From NCBI RefSeq assembly GCF_001767295.1, contig NZ_CP014944.1, positions 1,426,001 through 1,490,000 of the forward strand: DNA of 64,000 nucleotides. The letters are read 5' to 3'. The notes beneath the pieces were generated by a model. The model was given only the letters and a program-made list of their open reading frames with translations. It was not told the DNA's origin and did not search any database. The translations under genes were made by a program, and so were the position numbers. This DNA comes from Colwellia sp. PAMC 20917. GTDB taxonomy: Bacteria > Pseudomonadota > Gammaproteobacteria > Enterobacterales > Alteromonadaceae. Positions 1 through 9,153 of the stretch are shown here, one piece after another (position 1 is the stretch's first letter; every line of letters begins with the position of its first letter).

Positions 1-489
1 AGGGGTGTCTATTTTATTTTTATTTATTATCGATGGATTGTTCTTAAATATGAATGACTTTATAAAATCAGATAGCTTTGGAAAATTCCGTATGGAATTG
101 TCAGGATCTTTAAACTCTATATCTTTATAGAGGTCAATTGCAGCTAACTTAGCTTTATTACTTTTCATTGTAGTTATAAGTTCAAATAACTGTGCTTCAT
201 TGATTGCTACATCTGGATTTAAAACCACAAAATAGCCATTATCTAGTGTTGGTAGTTCTTTTTTAAAGCTTGAAAAAACAATATTATTATTCTGACCAAA
301 ACCCAATTGCTGATTATTACATTGATAATTAATATTATTATCTAAACACCACTCTTGTAAGCCGGGCTCATTAGAATTATCTTGCAGTTTTATTATTATA
401 TTCTTATTTTTTGCAAGAATTGGTAATGTGTTTAATTTTTTTAAAATAGCCAAATGACAATGAGATACAACTGATATACAAATGTTCAT
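1..489 (-). CDS. Glycosyltransferase family 2 protein (3' end outside window)
   Basis: The minus strand is open from an ATG at 489 to the window edge, giving 163 residues without a stop. The N-terminus is a short GT-A beta strand (ISVVSH), followed by GFGQNNN near residues 63-69 and LNPDV near 90-94. The NPDV stands where rhamnosyltransferase-like GT2 enzymes carry their metal-binding acidic motif. I infer transfer of a sugar from a nucleotide donor to the growing lipid-linked O-unit at the inner face of the cytoplasmic membrane. The ATG overlaps the stop of the upstream gene (TAATG), which implies translational coupling in the region A operon. Donor and acceptor cannot be read from the sequence, and the C-terminal part is not visible. 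Confidence 0.8.
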   Translation of the reverse strand, partial: MNICISVVSHCHLAILKKLNTLPILAKNKNIIIKLQDNSNEPGLQEWCLDNNINYQCNNQQLGFGQNNNIVFSSFKKELPTLDNGYFVVLNPDVAINEAQLFELITTMKSNKAKLAAIDLYKDIEFKDPDNSIRNFPKLSDFIKSFIFKNNPSIINKNKIDTP

Positions 490-1379
490 TATTTACCCGT
501 TTTTTTTATATATTCCAACTTACCTTTACTTCCTTTGATACCATGCAAAAGGCCAATTGCTCCATATTTAATATATTCTTTTCTCTTACCTTTTTGAGTT
601 ATGACTAATAACAATTGATGAATTATCGAGAATGTAACTTCTCTGATGCCCAAAAAAATCGGGATATGTTTAAGCCTTAACATCACAAAAGAGTTTCTCA
701 CTCTGTAATATCTTCGATAAGCAGAGTGCACAGGTACCGTAAAGCCAAGAACATTAAAAGACTTATCACCAATAGAATGTATCATTTGATTGTCTGGTAA
801 AATTAATACCTTTATACCAGCGTGGTGACACCTTAAACACCACTCGGTATCAACATAATCGATAAACAAATTATCCAGCATCTTCCCTACTATATTGAAC
901 ACAGAAGTCTTAACAGCTGTACCACTTGATATAGCTGTATTAGTGTAGAAAGAAGCAGAATTTTTAGAAGGTATTATTTTTGTTCTTAATCCAAACTTTG
1001 AAACTGACACTATTGGATAAATAAAGCCTTTTTCTGCATCAACGAAAGTGGGTGCAACTATATTTTCATTTTCATTTAATATAGGCGCAATTAATTTTTC
1101 GATAAATCTTTCAGAAATAACACTGTCTTGATCAAAAAAAACTATGATATCAGCATCTTGCTCAAGGCAATAATCAATTCCTACATTTTGGGCTGTTGCT
1201 ATTCCCTTATTTTCACCTAAAAAGATAATGTTACTGTTATCGATAGTTGTATCCTTCAATGGAACTTCACTATTATCAACAATAACTGTGCTGACTCCAG
1301 ATACGGAAAGCTGATGCGTTAATAAACGAACTGCCTGCCAATCTGGGTTATATGTAACTATTACTGAATAAGTATTCAA
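489..1379 (-). CDS. GT2 family glycosyltransferase, rhamnosyltransferase-like
   Basis: This 296-residue protein has the layout of the bacterial rhamnosyltransferase-like GT2 family. It shows an N-terminal strand SVIVTYNPD, a DNS at about 35-37, FFDQDS at 81-86 (the metal/nucleotide-sugar acidic motif) and YVDTEW near 175-180, a probable catalytic-base region. Its start is a TTG at 1379, supported by a strong AAGGA six bases upstream and by overlap with the TGA of the preceding wzy-like gene (TTTGA); no ATG fits. The protein probably adds a sugar to the O-unit of the region A polysaccharide. Assignment to the rhamnosyl subgroup rests on motif resemblance only, and no rml genes are in the window. 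Confidence 0.82.
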   Translation of the reverse strand: MNTYSVIVTYNPDWQAVRLLTHQLSVSGVSTVIVDNSEVPLKDTTIDNSNIIFLGENKGIATAQNVGIDYCLEQDADIIVFFDQDSVISERFIEKLIAPILNENENIVAPTFVDAEKGFIYPIVSVSKFGLRTKIIPSKNSASFYTNTAISSGTAVKTSVFNIVGKMLDNLFIDYVDTEWCLRCHHAGIKVLILPDNQMIHSIGDKSFNVLGFTVPVHSAYRRYYRVRNSFVMLRLKHIPIFLGIREVTFSIIHQLLLVITQKGKRKEYIKYGAIGLLHGIKGSKGKLEYIKKTGK

Positions 1380-2596
1380 ACTACTTCCTTAATTTCAAGA
1401 ACCTTAGACCAAAACCAAAGTATTACAAGAATACCATATGAGTTTAGTAAAATTGGATTTGTAAAAGACATAAGAAGATATAAAATAAATATCAAATATA
1501 AGATGGGAAGTTGTTTATACCTTCTAATTAATGTTATTTTATTCTTATTATTTAACCTCATTGGTATTAATAAAAGTAAAAAAAACAACAACGTGCCCAA
1601 TATGCCGAAATATCTTATTGAATCGAGAAGAAATACTTCTGTTTGTCCTGTGATTTTGTCAAAACCTACTGAATAATATAGTGATGCTAAACCATCCCCA
1701 ACGATAACTTGCTTAACGTTTAATTGTTCTATGAATGAAATAAAGTGCCCTACTTTAACGCTATTAGACTTCTCAGTAGGTGAGAATAAAGTAAAATCCG
1801 TTTCTAAATTAGTTATGATAAAAGCACATGCAAGGGCTAAAATGAAGATGAGACTTAATTTTGTTTTAATTCCTACCCTATAGAAGTAAATAAGCATTAT
1901 ACCTATTAAAGAGAAAGCAACAATCCCTCGAGAACCACTAAGTAAAATTGCCGTTAAAACAATTAAAAATAGTATGAAATTTTTTAATTTTGTCTCCCTT
2001 ACAAGCTTATCAAACAACAATAACAAAGGAACTAATAATATCGGAGAGCTAATAAAATGTAGCATTGGCGGCTTAAAGTTACCAAAAGCCCTAAATCCAA
2101 TATAACCTAATTTATTATCAATAAAAAAAGCAATTAACTGATCCGTAAACGGGATTGGTATAGATATAAAGTTAGAAAAAAAACCCATAGACATATAAAT
2201 AACTAACAAAGAAAATATGATACTCACTGTTTGTAAGTTTTCTTCTATATCATAACGGATTTCAGTAACTGTAAATATTATAAAGAGTGATACAGTCAAC
2301 AATAAAAATTGTAATGCTAACGGTCCATCTTGAACGGTGTAACCAACACAGTAATAAAACAAGAAAAACAAAAAAATTATTACGGGATTTATAATAACTA
2401 GACTTAATTTTTTTTTTAAATACACATAAATCAAAGAAATAGTTAAAACCAATATAAATATTACTTTTTTTGGAAATAAAGGAGGTAGAAATATCGAAAA
2501 AAAGATATAAATTGTTAGTAAAAAAGCTACTATATTTTCTAATGAAATATTTTTTATATTCATAAGGTTTTTGTTTTTAGTCTTAGCCATTGTCAT
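1376..2596 (-). CDS. wzy: Wzy-like O-antigen polymerase, integral membrane protein (region A)
   Basis: The product has 406 residues and is almost entirely hydrophobic, with about ten to twelve predicted membrane spans. A longer hydrophilic stretch near residues 265-305 fits the large periplasmic loop of Wzy polymerases. A GSRG motif near residue 220 lies in the region that carries conserved arginines in O-antigen ligase/polymerase proteins. Sequence conservation in this family is very low, so the call rests on topology and on the wzx/GT neighbourhood. The role would be periplasmic polymerisation of undecaprenyl-PP-linked repeat units. The ATG overlaps the upstream stop (ATGA). An O-antigen ligase (WaaL) is a less likely alternative. 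Confidence 0.65.
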   Translation of the reverse strand: MTMAKTKNKNLMNIKNISLENIVAFLLTIYIFFSIFLPPLFPKKVIFILVLTISLIYVYLKKKLSLVIINPVIIFLFFLFYYCVGYTVQDGPLALQFLLLTVSLFIIFTVTEIRYDIEENLQTVSIIFSLLVIYMSMGFFSNFISIPIPFTDQLIAFFIDNKLGYIGFRAFGNFKPPMLHFISSPILLVPLLLLFDKLVRETKLKNFILFLIVLTAILLSGSRGIVAFSLIGIMLIYFYRVGIKTKLSLIFILALACAFIITNLETDFTLFSPTEKSNSVKVGHFISFIEQLNVKQVIVGDGLASLYYSVGFDKITGQTEVFLLDSIRYFGILGTLLFFLLLLIPMRLNNKNKITLIRRYKQLPILYLIFILYLLMSFTNPILLNSYGILVILWFWSKVLEIKEVV

Positions 2597-3444
2597 CTAG
2601 CAAGATACTTTTTTAAAAATTGAAATTTATATTTTAAATATATGATAAATGGTAATTTAACACCTGACAGAAACACATATCGAATAGTTTTTATTAATGA
2701 TAGATTACCTTCTAATCTATCAGCCGTAGCCAACATTACTGAATACCATTTCAAACCAAATTCTTGTTGATATTTTTGAGCGAGTTCACGATAACCTTTA
2801 GAGTCGTTTGTTGATACACGCTCCCTGTTAGGATCAATATTTACGGCATAATCTAAACGGCCTAATTTATAACCATTGCCCTCTTTTAGCATTCTTATAA
2901 CAAAGTCCCAATCTTCTAGATTTGTAAACGACGGGTCAAAACCACCGATACGAAGAAAGTCACTTCTAGTCACCATGAAGCCAATATCAATATCATTAGC
3001 ATACTTAATATCTTCTAATTTGATTTTTCCTATATATTGATATGGAACGTTATGAATTTCTGCGAAATCACCTATTTCGTAAAAACGTCCAGAAGATACA
3101 AAGATATTTTGTTTATTTTCCATTTCAGACAACATATTTACTAACCTTCCTGGTAGGTACATATCATCATCATCTAAAAAGGTAACATACTGACCTTTAG
3201 CAAGCTCAACACCTAAGTTTCTAGCATTGGCTACGCCATGCATTCCATCATTTATATAATAGTACAAGTTATAGGAGCTGTATTTATCTACAATTAAGCT
3301 CTTAAGTTTATTATTTAATCTAGGTGAATCATCAATAATAATAATTTCAAAATCAGACAGATGCTGATTGATAACAGAATCAATCGCACGGGTCAAAGAC
3401 TCTACACTTCGATTGCAAGTAGGTATGATAATAGTTAGTTGCAT
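2593..3444 (-). CDS. GT2 family glycosyltransferase
   Basis: This is a clear GT-A fold enzyme of 283 residues. It has TIIIPTCNRS at the N-terminus, DDS at 38-40, GVANARNLG at about 70-78, and the DXD-type metal site DDDD at 91-94. NLEDWDFVIRM near 175-185 carries the ED catalytic motif of inverting GT2 enzymes. It overlaps the downstream wzy-like gene by four bases and lies one base before the stop of the next upstream gene, so it belongs to the same operon. It probably adds one sugar of the region A repeat unit on the cytoplasmic side; linkage and donor are unknown. Confidence 0.85.
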   Translation of the reverse strand: MQLTIIIPTCNRSVESLTRAIDSVINQHLSDFEIIIIDDSPRLNNKLKSLIVDKYSSYNLYYYINDGMHGVANARNLGVELAKGQYVTFLDDDDMYLPGRLVNMLSEMENKQNIFVSSGRFYEIGDFAEIHNVPYQYIGKIKLEDIKYANDIDIGFMVTRSDFLRIGGFDPSFTNLEDWDFVIRMLKEGNGYKLGRLDYAVNIDPNRERVSTNDSKGYRELAQKYQQEFGLKWYSVMLATADRLEGNLSLIKTIRYVFLSGVKLPFIIYLKYKFQFLKKYLAR

Positions 3445-3445
3445 A

Positions 3446-4276
3446 TTATTTTTTAATATAAGCAGAATAAAAGTTGTAGGTTGCTCTATATAACTCTACA
3501 TAAATATTTGTAACAAAACTTGGTAAACTAGCATGCTTTTTCAACTGATACTTCCAATAATCCATATATTTATTAAACCGCCAATTGGTTATAATCTTAC
3601 TTTCACCTGTTTCTGAAGACACATCATGGACTAAACAATCAGATAAAAGGTAAAAGTTTTTATTGTGGTTTTGATAGTCGTTACAAAACTCAGTATCAAC
3701 ACCATAAAAAATAGTATTATTATCAAAGCGTAAATTATCATCCCATAATTTTTTTGTTATTGTTAATCCGCTGCCTACTGCAAATAAATGATGACTTGGA
3801 AAATATCCCGTATCATTTTTATTAAAATCCTCACTAAATAGATATTTAGTAAAGAGATAGAACTTATTCTGCCTTCTCGGTGATATTATTAAACTAGACT
3901 TGTTTGATACTATTTTTGGTAAAATCAAGCATGCTTCTTTGTCAATGCTCTCAACATTCGATACAAAAGATTTAGATATAACGGTATCATGATCAAAAAT
4001 TGATAATACATCATCAAGCTCAAGCAGGTAGTTATCCCCAACCTGGTTATAAATTTTTGATAGCGATTCATTAACATCAGTATTGATATACTGTACGTCA
4101 TTAAAAACACTTTTAAGCGATAACAAGTCAGTTTCAGAAACATTTTCCATGCCATCTGTGCCATTATTCCAAAGCACTAAACGAGCCTTACTTATATTTT
4201 CACATAAAAGAAGAGATGTTAATGTTTCAGAATCAGAAACTAAGCGTTTATATAGGACTACTAGAATTGTATGCAT
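3446..4276 (-). CDS. GT2-like glycosyltransferase (rhamnosyltransferase-related)
   Basis: The protein has 276 residues. It begins HTILVVLYKR and has VLWNNGTDG (about 34-42) in place of the usual DNS segment. FDHD at 94-97 matches the FDQDS-type acidic motif, and FYGVDTEFC near 190 matches the DTEW-type motif of the neighbouring rhamnosyltransferase-like gene at 489-1379. The two genes are therefore probably paralogous or of the same subfamily. The reading frame overlaps the end of wzx by 29 bases, an unusually long overlap for this operon, but no better start lies downstream. The specific sugar cannot be deduced. Confidence 0.75.
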   Translation of the reverse strand: MHTILVVLYKRLVSDSETLTSLLLCENISKARLVLWNNGTDGMENVSETDLLSLKSVFNDVQYINTDVNESLSKIYNQVGDNYLLELDDVLSIFDHDTVISKSFVSNVESIDKEACLILPKIVSNKSSLIISPRRQNKFYLFTKYLFSEDFNKNDTGYFPSHHLFAVGSGLTITKKLWDDNLRFDNNTIFYGVDTEFCNDYQNHNKNFYLLSDCLVHDVSSETGESKIITNWRFNKYMDYWKYQLKKHASLPSFVTNIYVELYRATYNFYSAYIKK

Positions 4277-5540
4277 TATTCTCTTCTGTGTTAAATGTTG
4301 GCTTTATTGATAAATAGTAATAAATAGTCACTGTTATAAAAACAATAAGTTCACAAAAAATTGTTGAAAAAGCCGCTCCTCTCGCCCCCATAGTAGGAAT
4401 AAGGAACCAATTAGATAGAATATTAATGATAATCATTATAATATTTAAAAAAATTAAAAAATTTATTTTGTTTTTGGCAACTATTGCATTATTTATAACA
4501 CCATAAGAGAACACTATTGCTAGATACCAAACTAAGATATTAAAGACATTTTTAGACGCTAGATATTTACCTTCATATAACTCGTTATATAAAAAAGGAG
4601 CCAACAAATAAAGAACTATACTGAGTAATATTCCAGCTGTTGACAAAATAATCATCGACGTTCTTTGAATACTTAAAAAAGACTCCTTTTGATTGCTATT
4701 ATTAGTTAGCATAGGAAAAACAGCCATAACCAGTGCTGATGAAATAAACATAAAAGGATAAATAAAAGTAGTAGCTCCTGAATAAATAGCGACCTCTTCT
4801 ATACTAGATAATTCACCAATCATAATGACATCAATTTTATTAAAAATAATATTAGCGATAGATAACAAAAGAAATGGCATAGTAACTTTCAGAATACGAT
4901 ACAACTCTTTAAAATCAAAAAAGAAGTAAAAACAGAAATTGATTATATTATTTTGATACACGTAAGCACATATCGAAAAGCCGACTAGTAATGCTAAGTA
5001 AGGAGCTAAGTAAATAATGAAAGAAGGCGAGTCGGAATATAGTATTAACAATAAAAATAACAACCGGATAATAGAATTAGTAATATCTTTAATAAAGATA
5101 ACCCCTTTCCTTTCTTGGGCGATTAATAAAGCATAAAGAGGTGAAAATAACCCCGAGAAAATAGTACCTAAGCCAAATACAATTAGAGACGTAAGAATAT
5201 CGTTTTTATTATAGAAGTAGGTTGTAAATAAAAAAGTTGATGCTAGTACTATAGATAGACTTATTTGATAACCCAAAACCGCACCATAAAATTTTTTAGC
5301 GCTACTTAGATTGTTTTTTAAATTTTTAGAATTGTATTCTTTGATTATATAACCAGTCATCCCGCCATCTACAATAAAAGCAAACAGAGCTACAAAGGCA
5401 ATAACCAAGCTATATTGTCCGTACTGTTCAATGGTTAGATAACCCATTAATACAATAACGAAAATCAAATTAAAAAGTTGACTTATAACACTACCAAATA
5501 AATATACCGAGGTATTTTGAATTATCCTCTTAAGAAACAT
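4248..5540 (-). CDS. wzx: Wzx-type O-unit flippase, MATE/MOP superfamily (region A)
   Basis: This 430-residue polytopic protein has about twelve predicted helices. The N-terminal pattern, a short basic segment (FLKRII) followed by a helix and GYLTIEQYGQYSL, is typical of polysaccharide transporters of the MOP/Wzx family. Such proteins move undecaprenyl-PP-linked repeat units across the cytoplasmic membrane. It overlaps the upstream GT4 gene by 11 bases and the downstream glycosyltransferase by 29. A second Wzx candidate exists at 21684-23117, so each polysaccharide region appears to carry its own flippase. Substrate specificity cannot be read. Confidence 0.82.
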   Translation of the reverse strand: MFLKRIIQNTSVYLFGSVISQLFNLIFVIVLMGYLTIEQYGQYSLVIAFVALFAFIVDGGMTGYIIKEYNSKNLKNNLSSAKKFYGAVLGYQISLSIVLASTFLFTTYFYNKNDILTSLIVFGLGTIFSGLFSPLYALLIAQERKGVIFIKDITNSIIRLLFLLLILYSDSPSFIIYLAPYLALLVGFSICAYVYQNNIINFCFYFFFDFKELYRILKVTMPFLLLSIANIIFNKIDVIMIGELSSIEEVAIYSGATTFIYPFMFISSALVMAVFPMLTNNSNQKESFLSIQRTSMIILSTAGILLSIVLYLLAPFLYNELYEGKYLASKNVFNILVWYLAIVFSYGVINNAIVAKNKINFLIFLNIIMIIINILSNWFLIPTMGARGAAFSTIFCELIVFITVTIYYYLSIKPTFNTEENNAYNSSSPI

Positions 5541-6684
5541 TAATTTTTCCTACCAACTCATGCAAACATGCATCCCAAGTAAAGTACTGTTCAGAGTGTT
5601 TTAAAATTTGTTCAAACTCTAGTTCTGATATATCGCTAGATATTTTCTCGGTAATTGCTGACGCGAGTTCTTTAACACAACCGATTTTTGTTAAGCTGCC
5701 TAACACACCATTTTTAGTTATATCTTGAGCCCCTGAAACTTGAGTAGAAATAATGTAATTACCAAAATGTAGTGCTTCAGGAAACACCAAAGGAAAACCT
5801 TCATAATTAGAGGAAAGGATAAATATTTTTGCTTGTTTATAATACGCCATTAACTGACTTCGTTCTGAAGTAGCCCCAACAAAAATCACATTATTTACAT
5901 GATGAGGGTTGTTCTTATAAAAATTATCAATATCACATTGAAAAGTATTTTCTACAGGACCAATTAAGAACACTTTCCAGCCGTGCAGGTTTGTTTTCTC
6001 TAATGCATCAAGTAATAACTTGGTGTTTTTTTGTTCAACACCAAGTCGTCCAACGGTGATGATAATATTTTCTTTTTGATTAAAATTAACCTCACCAAAA
6101 TGTTCATTGATATATTTACTGTCTACCCCATTTGAAACTTTAATCAATTTCTTTAGTGGGTATTTATCATTCTCAGTTAAAAGTTGAAGACCTTCATTTG
6201 TTTCAACTGAAACATAATCAACCAAGCGATTAAATAAATTTTCATATGAGTTTAAGATTCGACGATTTAAAAACCCTCTTGCATCTTTTTTTGCTATCAG
6301 TTTTTTTTCATACTCAATATCTAAATCTAATTTCATATAAGCTATTCCTTTACGGTTTAATAATTTATACAAAATACAATAGAATTTACTTTCAATTGAT
6401 GGATGATATACATTTAACAATGCAATATTTCGTGCATTTTTAATAAGGTAAAATATAACTTTAAAATCCAGCCATTTTATTAACAAGGGATTTTTGATAA
6501 AAGCTAGATGCAAACCTTTAACTTCTTGCTTAATTGCATCATATTGCTGATCATTTTTATAGGTTAATATAGTCGGCTTGAGTTTTAAGTGTCTAGCTAA
6601 ATTTAGGCAGATTTGACCTACGTCTTTGGTCAAATGAAAGTTTTGCGTATTAGGGAAAATTGTAACTAAATTATTTTTATGCAT
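5530..6684 (-). CDS. GT4 family glycosyltransferase
   Basis: This is a GT-B enzyme. The C-terminal Rossmann half begins ITVGRLGVEQKNTKLLLDAL. The retaining-GT4 signature is SSNYEGFPLVFPEALHFG, where E-x7-E spans the glutamates of EGFPLVFPE. I place the start at the ATG at 6684, giving 384 residues and opening HKNNLVTIFPNT. A frame extension with a TTG at 6717 is possible but has no convincing ribosome binding site. A 190-base gap with a hairpin (6737-6765) precedes it, so expression may be partly uncoupled from wecA. It probably makes the first or second transfer onto the WecA product; the donor is unknown. Confidence 0.83.
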   Translation of the reverse strand: MHKNNLVTIFPNTQNFHLTKDVGQICLNLARHLKLKPTILTYKNDQQYDAIKQEVKGLHLAFIKNPLLIKWLDFKVIFYLIKNARNIALLNVYHPSIESKFYCILYKLLNRKGIAYMKLDLDIEYEKKLIAKKDARGFLNRRILNSYENLFNRLVDYVSVETNEGLQLLTENDKYPLKKLIKVSNGVDSKYINEHFGEVNFNQKENIIITVGRLGVEQKNTKLLLDALEKTNLHGWKVFLIGPVENTFQCDIDNFYKNNPHHVNNVIFVGATSERSQLMAYYKQAKIFILSSNYEGFPLVFPEALHFGNYIISTQVSGAQDITKNGVLGSLTKIGCVKELASAITEKISSDISELEFEQILKHSEQYFTWDACLHELVGKINVS

Positions 6685-6736
6685 ATGACAACCATTGACA
6701 CTCTTCAAAAAATTCAAAAATATATTTTTTCTCCAT

Positions 6737-6765
6737 TGTATGTGTTTAATTTTTCAACACATACA
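6737..6765. promoter_or_regulatory. Perfect 10-bp stem-loop in the wecA-GT4 gap
   Basis: TGTATGTGTT and AACACATACA form a perfect 10-bp stem with a 9-base loop, about 50 bases upstream of the GT4 start. No U-run follows on the minus strand, so it is not a standard terminator. On the minus strand it is followed directly by ATGGAG, which opens a 19-codon reading frame whose stop overlaps the GT4 start. A role in mRNA processing or translational control is possible but unproven. The rest of 6718-6908 shows nothing else I can name. Confidence 0.4.
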
Positions 6766-6908
6766 CTCAGATAAAATAACCACCTGAGAAAAATTCTGCA
6801 GTGATTAGGACACTTTTTAGATCGACTAAAGATTGTATCACTCCCTTTGTAACCAAAGAGACGATATCCTTCACCAGCGCCTCTATTTATTCATATCAAT
6901 AGGTTTTC

Positions 6909-7946
6909 TTATTTAACTTTTTCAAATTTTGTTATTTTTCGAATAACGAATACATAACATGCAAAGATAAAAATAAAACCTATTAGCATAATGATATCCG
7001 GAACATTAAAGTATTCACCCGCCAAACCAATTATTGACATTGCTACTGCAGATATAGAGATAATAACCAAAGTTTGTCGTGAGCTATAACCAACACGTTG
7101 GAGTATATGATGAAGGTGGTCTCTATCTGGCTTAAAAGGTGATTTACCATTTTTATAACGTCGTACCACTATTGCTAACATATCCATTAATGGTATGGCG
7201 CAAATCCACAGCGCGGTTACAGGCCTAAATGAGGCGTTTTCATTTTGAGTCCCCATAGTAAGTAACCAAATAACACTCAAGCCAATGAACATGCTGCCTG
7301 CGTCACCCATAAATATCTTTTTTGCTTTGGACACTAAACCTAAATTAAAAATTAAATAGGGAATAGTCGCCGTAGCAAGTATTAACGGGTAACTCACGTA
7401 ATCGATTTGTCCACTCATGATGAATAGAATAGCGATAGCAGTAAAAGTATTAATGCTTAAGCTACCGATCAAGCCATCAATACCGTCAACCATATTAAAA
7501 GCATTGATAACAACAATAATACCGACATAGGTAAATATAATACCTACAGGGCCTAGTGTTACATCACCTAAACCAAACAAGTTACCTAAGTTTGAAATAT
7601 AACCACCTACACCATAAATCATCAGACTAGCGACAATAAGCTGCCCAATAATTCTAATACGTACTTTTAGGTCAAATTTGTCGTCTACCGCACCAATGAA
7701 AACCATCATTGCTGAGGCAATTAAATACATACGAAGTTCTAAAGTATTAGGAAGCCATAAAAGGCTAGCCATAAGTACCGCTATAAAGATTGAAATTCCG
7801 CCAATAAGCGGAATATGTCCAGCATGTAACTTTCGTTCGCTGGGTTTGTCAACTAAGCCAACTTCTATTGCTACCGGTTTAAAGAACTTAATTGCGATAA
7901 AGGCAAAGCAAAAAGCGGTAAGTGCAGAGATAAATACTTCCATCAT
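6909..7946 (-). CDS. wecA: Undecaprenyl-phosphate GlcNAc-1-phosphate transferase WecA
   Basis: This 345-residue polytopic enzyme of the WecA/MraY family transfers a HexNAc-1-phosphate (GlcNAc-1-P in known WecA) to undecaprenyl phosphate, the priming step of O-antigen synthesis. The motifs are DKPSERKLHAGHIPLIGG (33-50), VDDK (87-90), FNMVDGIDG (150-158, Mg-binding aspartates), MGDAGS (213-218) and RDHLHH (275-280). The last is the WecA-type HIHH-like cytoplasmic loop. About eleven helices are predicted. A GGAAATT ribosome site precedes ATGATG. It sits 14 bases after wzz. The window also encodes a PglC-like priming enzyme at 13951, so two different lipid-linked initiations are possible. Confidence 0.93.
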   Translation of the reverse strand: MMEVFISALTAFCFAFIAIKFFKPVAIEVGLVDKPSERKLHAGHIPLIGGISIFIAVLMASLLWLPNTLELRMYLIASAMMVFIGAVDDKFDLKVRIRIIGQLIVASLMIYGVGGYISNLGNLFGLGDVTLGPVGIIFTYVGIIVVINAFNMVDGIDGLIGSLSINTFTAIAILFIMSGQIDYVSYPLILATATIPYLIFNLGLVSKAKKIFMGDAGSMFIGLSVIWLLTMGTQNENASFRPVTALWICAIPLMDMLAIVVRRYKNGKSPFKPDRDHLHHILQRVGYSSRQTLVIISISAVAMSIIGLAGEYFNVPDIIMLIGFIFIFACYVFVIRKITKFEKVK

Positions 7947-7960
7947 AATTTCCTATTAGC

Positions 7961-9016
7961 TTACGCTAAACTTTCGTCCTTACATTTAGTAGATTTATTG
8001 TTCTTGGTAAAGTGCCTGATTAACACGATAAGTATCGACAATATACCACCCAGCATTGTACCTAGTACTACAATTAATGCACGCTTAGGTTTAGCCTTAG
8101 TATCGGGCACTTGAGCAGGGTCAATCGTTTTTAACACATATTCTGCTGAAACCTTAGTTAGCATCATATTTTTTGTTTGCTCTTCAATCAATTGATAAAA
8201 AACAGTTTCCATTGCACTTACTTCTGTTTTCTCAAGTTGTTTCGTTAAATAATCAATAGACGACTGAGCCTCTTGTTCGTCTTGCTCTCGCATAAAGTTG
8301 TTAACGTCTGTAATTAACCAAACAAGCCATTTTTTTGCAATATCAGGTGAATAAAACTCAATATCGATTGTCACTAGTGTTGTTGCTTTATCTTGTGAAA
8401 TTGTCAATAAGCTTAAAAATTGTTGATAAGCTTCCCATGGAGATGGCGCTGAAGTTTTAGGGAGTGATACTTCTCTGAGCCATTTTTTATTTTTACTATC
8501 ATAAAGTTCTTTATTAATAACGAGAGAGTCCGTTGCTCTATCCCAATTTTCACTTGCCATTAATGGCACTAACAATTCATGTTTAATAATAAAAGTTTCA
8601 AGAAAAGCACGTGATTTTATAATTTCTAAAGCTAAAGCCGTTTTATCAGTTCCACCGCCACCTAAGCTAATACCCGCAAGACTAGCTAGACCTCCAAATT
8701 GTCCGGCAAGAGCCCCCATTCCACCGGCAGAATCTGATGAGGCTGGTGCTAATAAAATCGACGCTTTATAGATATCGGGTTTTGATAAGGCAAAAGCTAT
8801 AGATGAAACAGCAAATATAAATGAAATAACGATAATAATATATTTCCCTGACCATATGGCTCGCCATAATTCTGCTAAGTCAATTTCATCGTCTGAGTTA
8901 TTCTTTTCGGCAAGTTGCTGAGAAAGCAAAAGTACTTCTGGAGAAAACGGTGTAGTGGATTGCTGAGTACTATTATTACTCGATTGATTCTGATTTGGCA
9001 CTTGCAGATTTTCCAT
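7961..9016 (-). CDS. wzz: Wzz-family polysaccharide chain-length determinant
   Basis: The 351-residue protein has the Wzz architecture. A cytoplasmic N-terminus rich in N/Q/S is followed by DEIDLAELWRAIW and a first transmembrane helix (about 53-73). A periplasmic domain with coiled-coil character follows (QEAQSSIDYLTKQLEK region). A proline-containing second helix with GTMLGG lies near 312-333, followed by a short basic tail. It has no kinase domain, unlike the Wzc at 37871. It would set the modal length of the region A polymer. It is the first gene of the operon running to the left edge. Confidence 0.9.
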   Translation of the reverse strand: MENLQVPNQNQSSNNSTQQSTTPFSPEVLLLSQQLAEKNNSDDEIDLAELWRAIWSGKYIIIVISFIFAVSSIAFALSKPDIYKASILLAPASSDSAGGMGALAGQFGGLASLAGISLGGGGTDKTALALEIIKSRAFLETFIIKHELLVPLMASENWDRATDSLVINKELYDSKNKKWLREVSLPKTSAPSPWEAYQQFLSLLTISQDKATTLVTIDIEFYSPDIAKKWLVWLITDVNNFMREQDEQEAQSSIDYLTKQLEKTEVSAMETVFYQLIEEQTKNMMLTKVSAEYVLKTIDPAQVPDTKAKPKRALIVVLGTMLGGILSILIVLIRHFTKNNKSTKCKDESLA

Positions 9017-9066
9017 TCTTAACTATTTGAATAACAATAGGACACTTTCCTATTAAAGGTTGCGAA

Positions 9067-9153
9067 TTATACGGTATTAAATGTTGTTAAGCCACTGTTT
9101 TGCTGATCTTCAATGATGGTTTGCTATTGTTCTTGGCTACGTGTAATTCTCAT
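9067..9153 (-). pseudogene. Remnant of an IS66-type orfA (TnpA) 5' end
   Basis: On the minus strand a GGAGATAACC site precedes ATG at 9153 and a frame reading MRITRSQEQ, a TAG at codon 10, then QTIIEDQQNSGLT, ending at TAA. The pattern (basic start, EQ-W-Q, ..DQQ.SGLT) resembles the N-terminus of IS66-family TnpA, with the expected tryptophan codon turned into TAG. The rest of the element and its terminal repeats are absent. This is family recall on a short stretch, so a chance match cannot be excluded. It lies in the promoter region of wzz. Confidence 0.4.
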
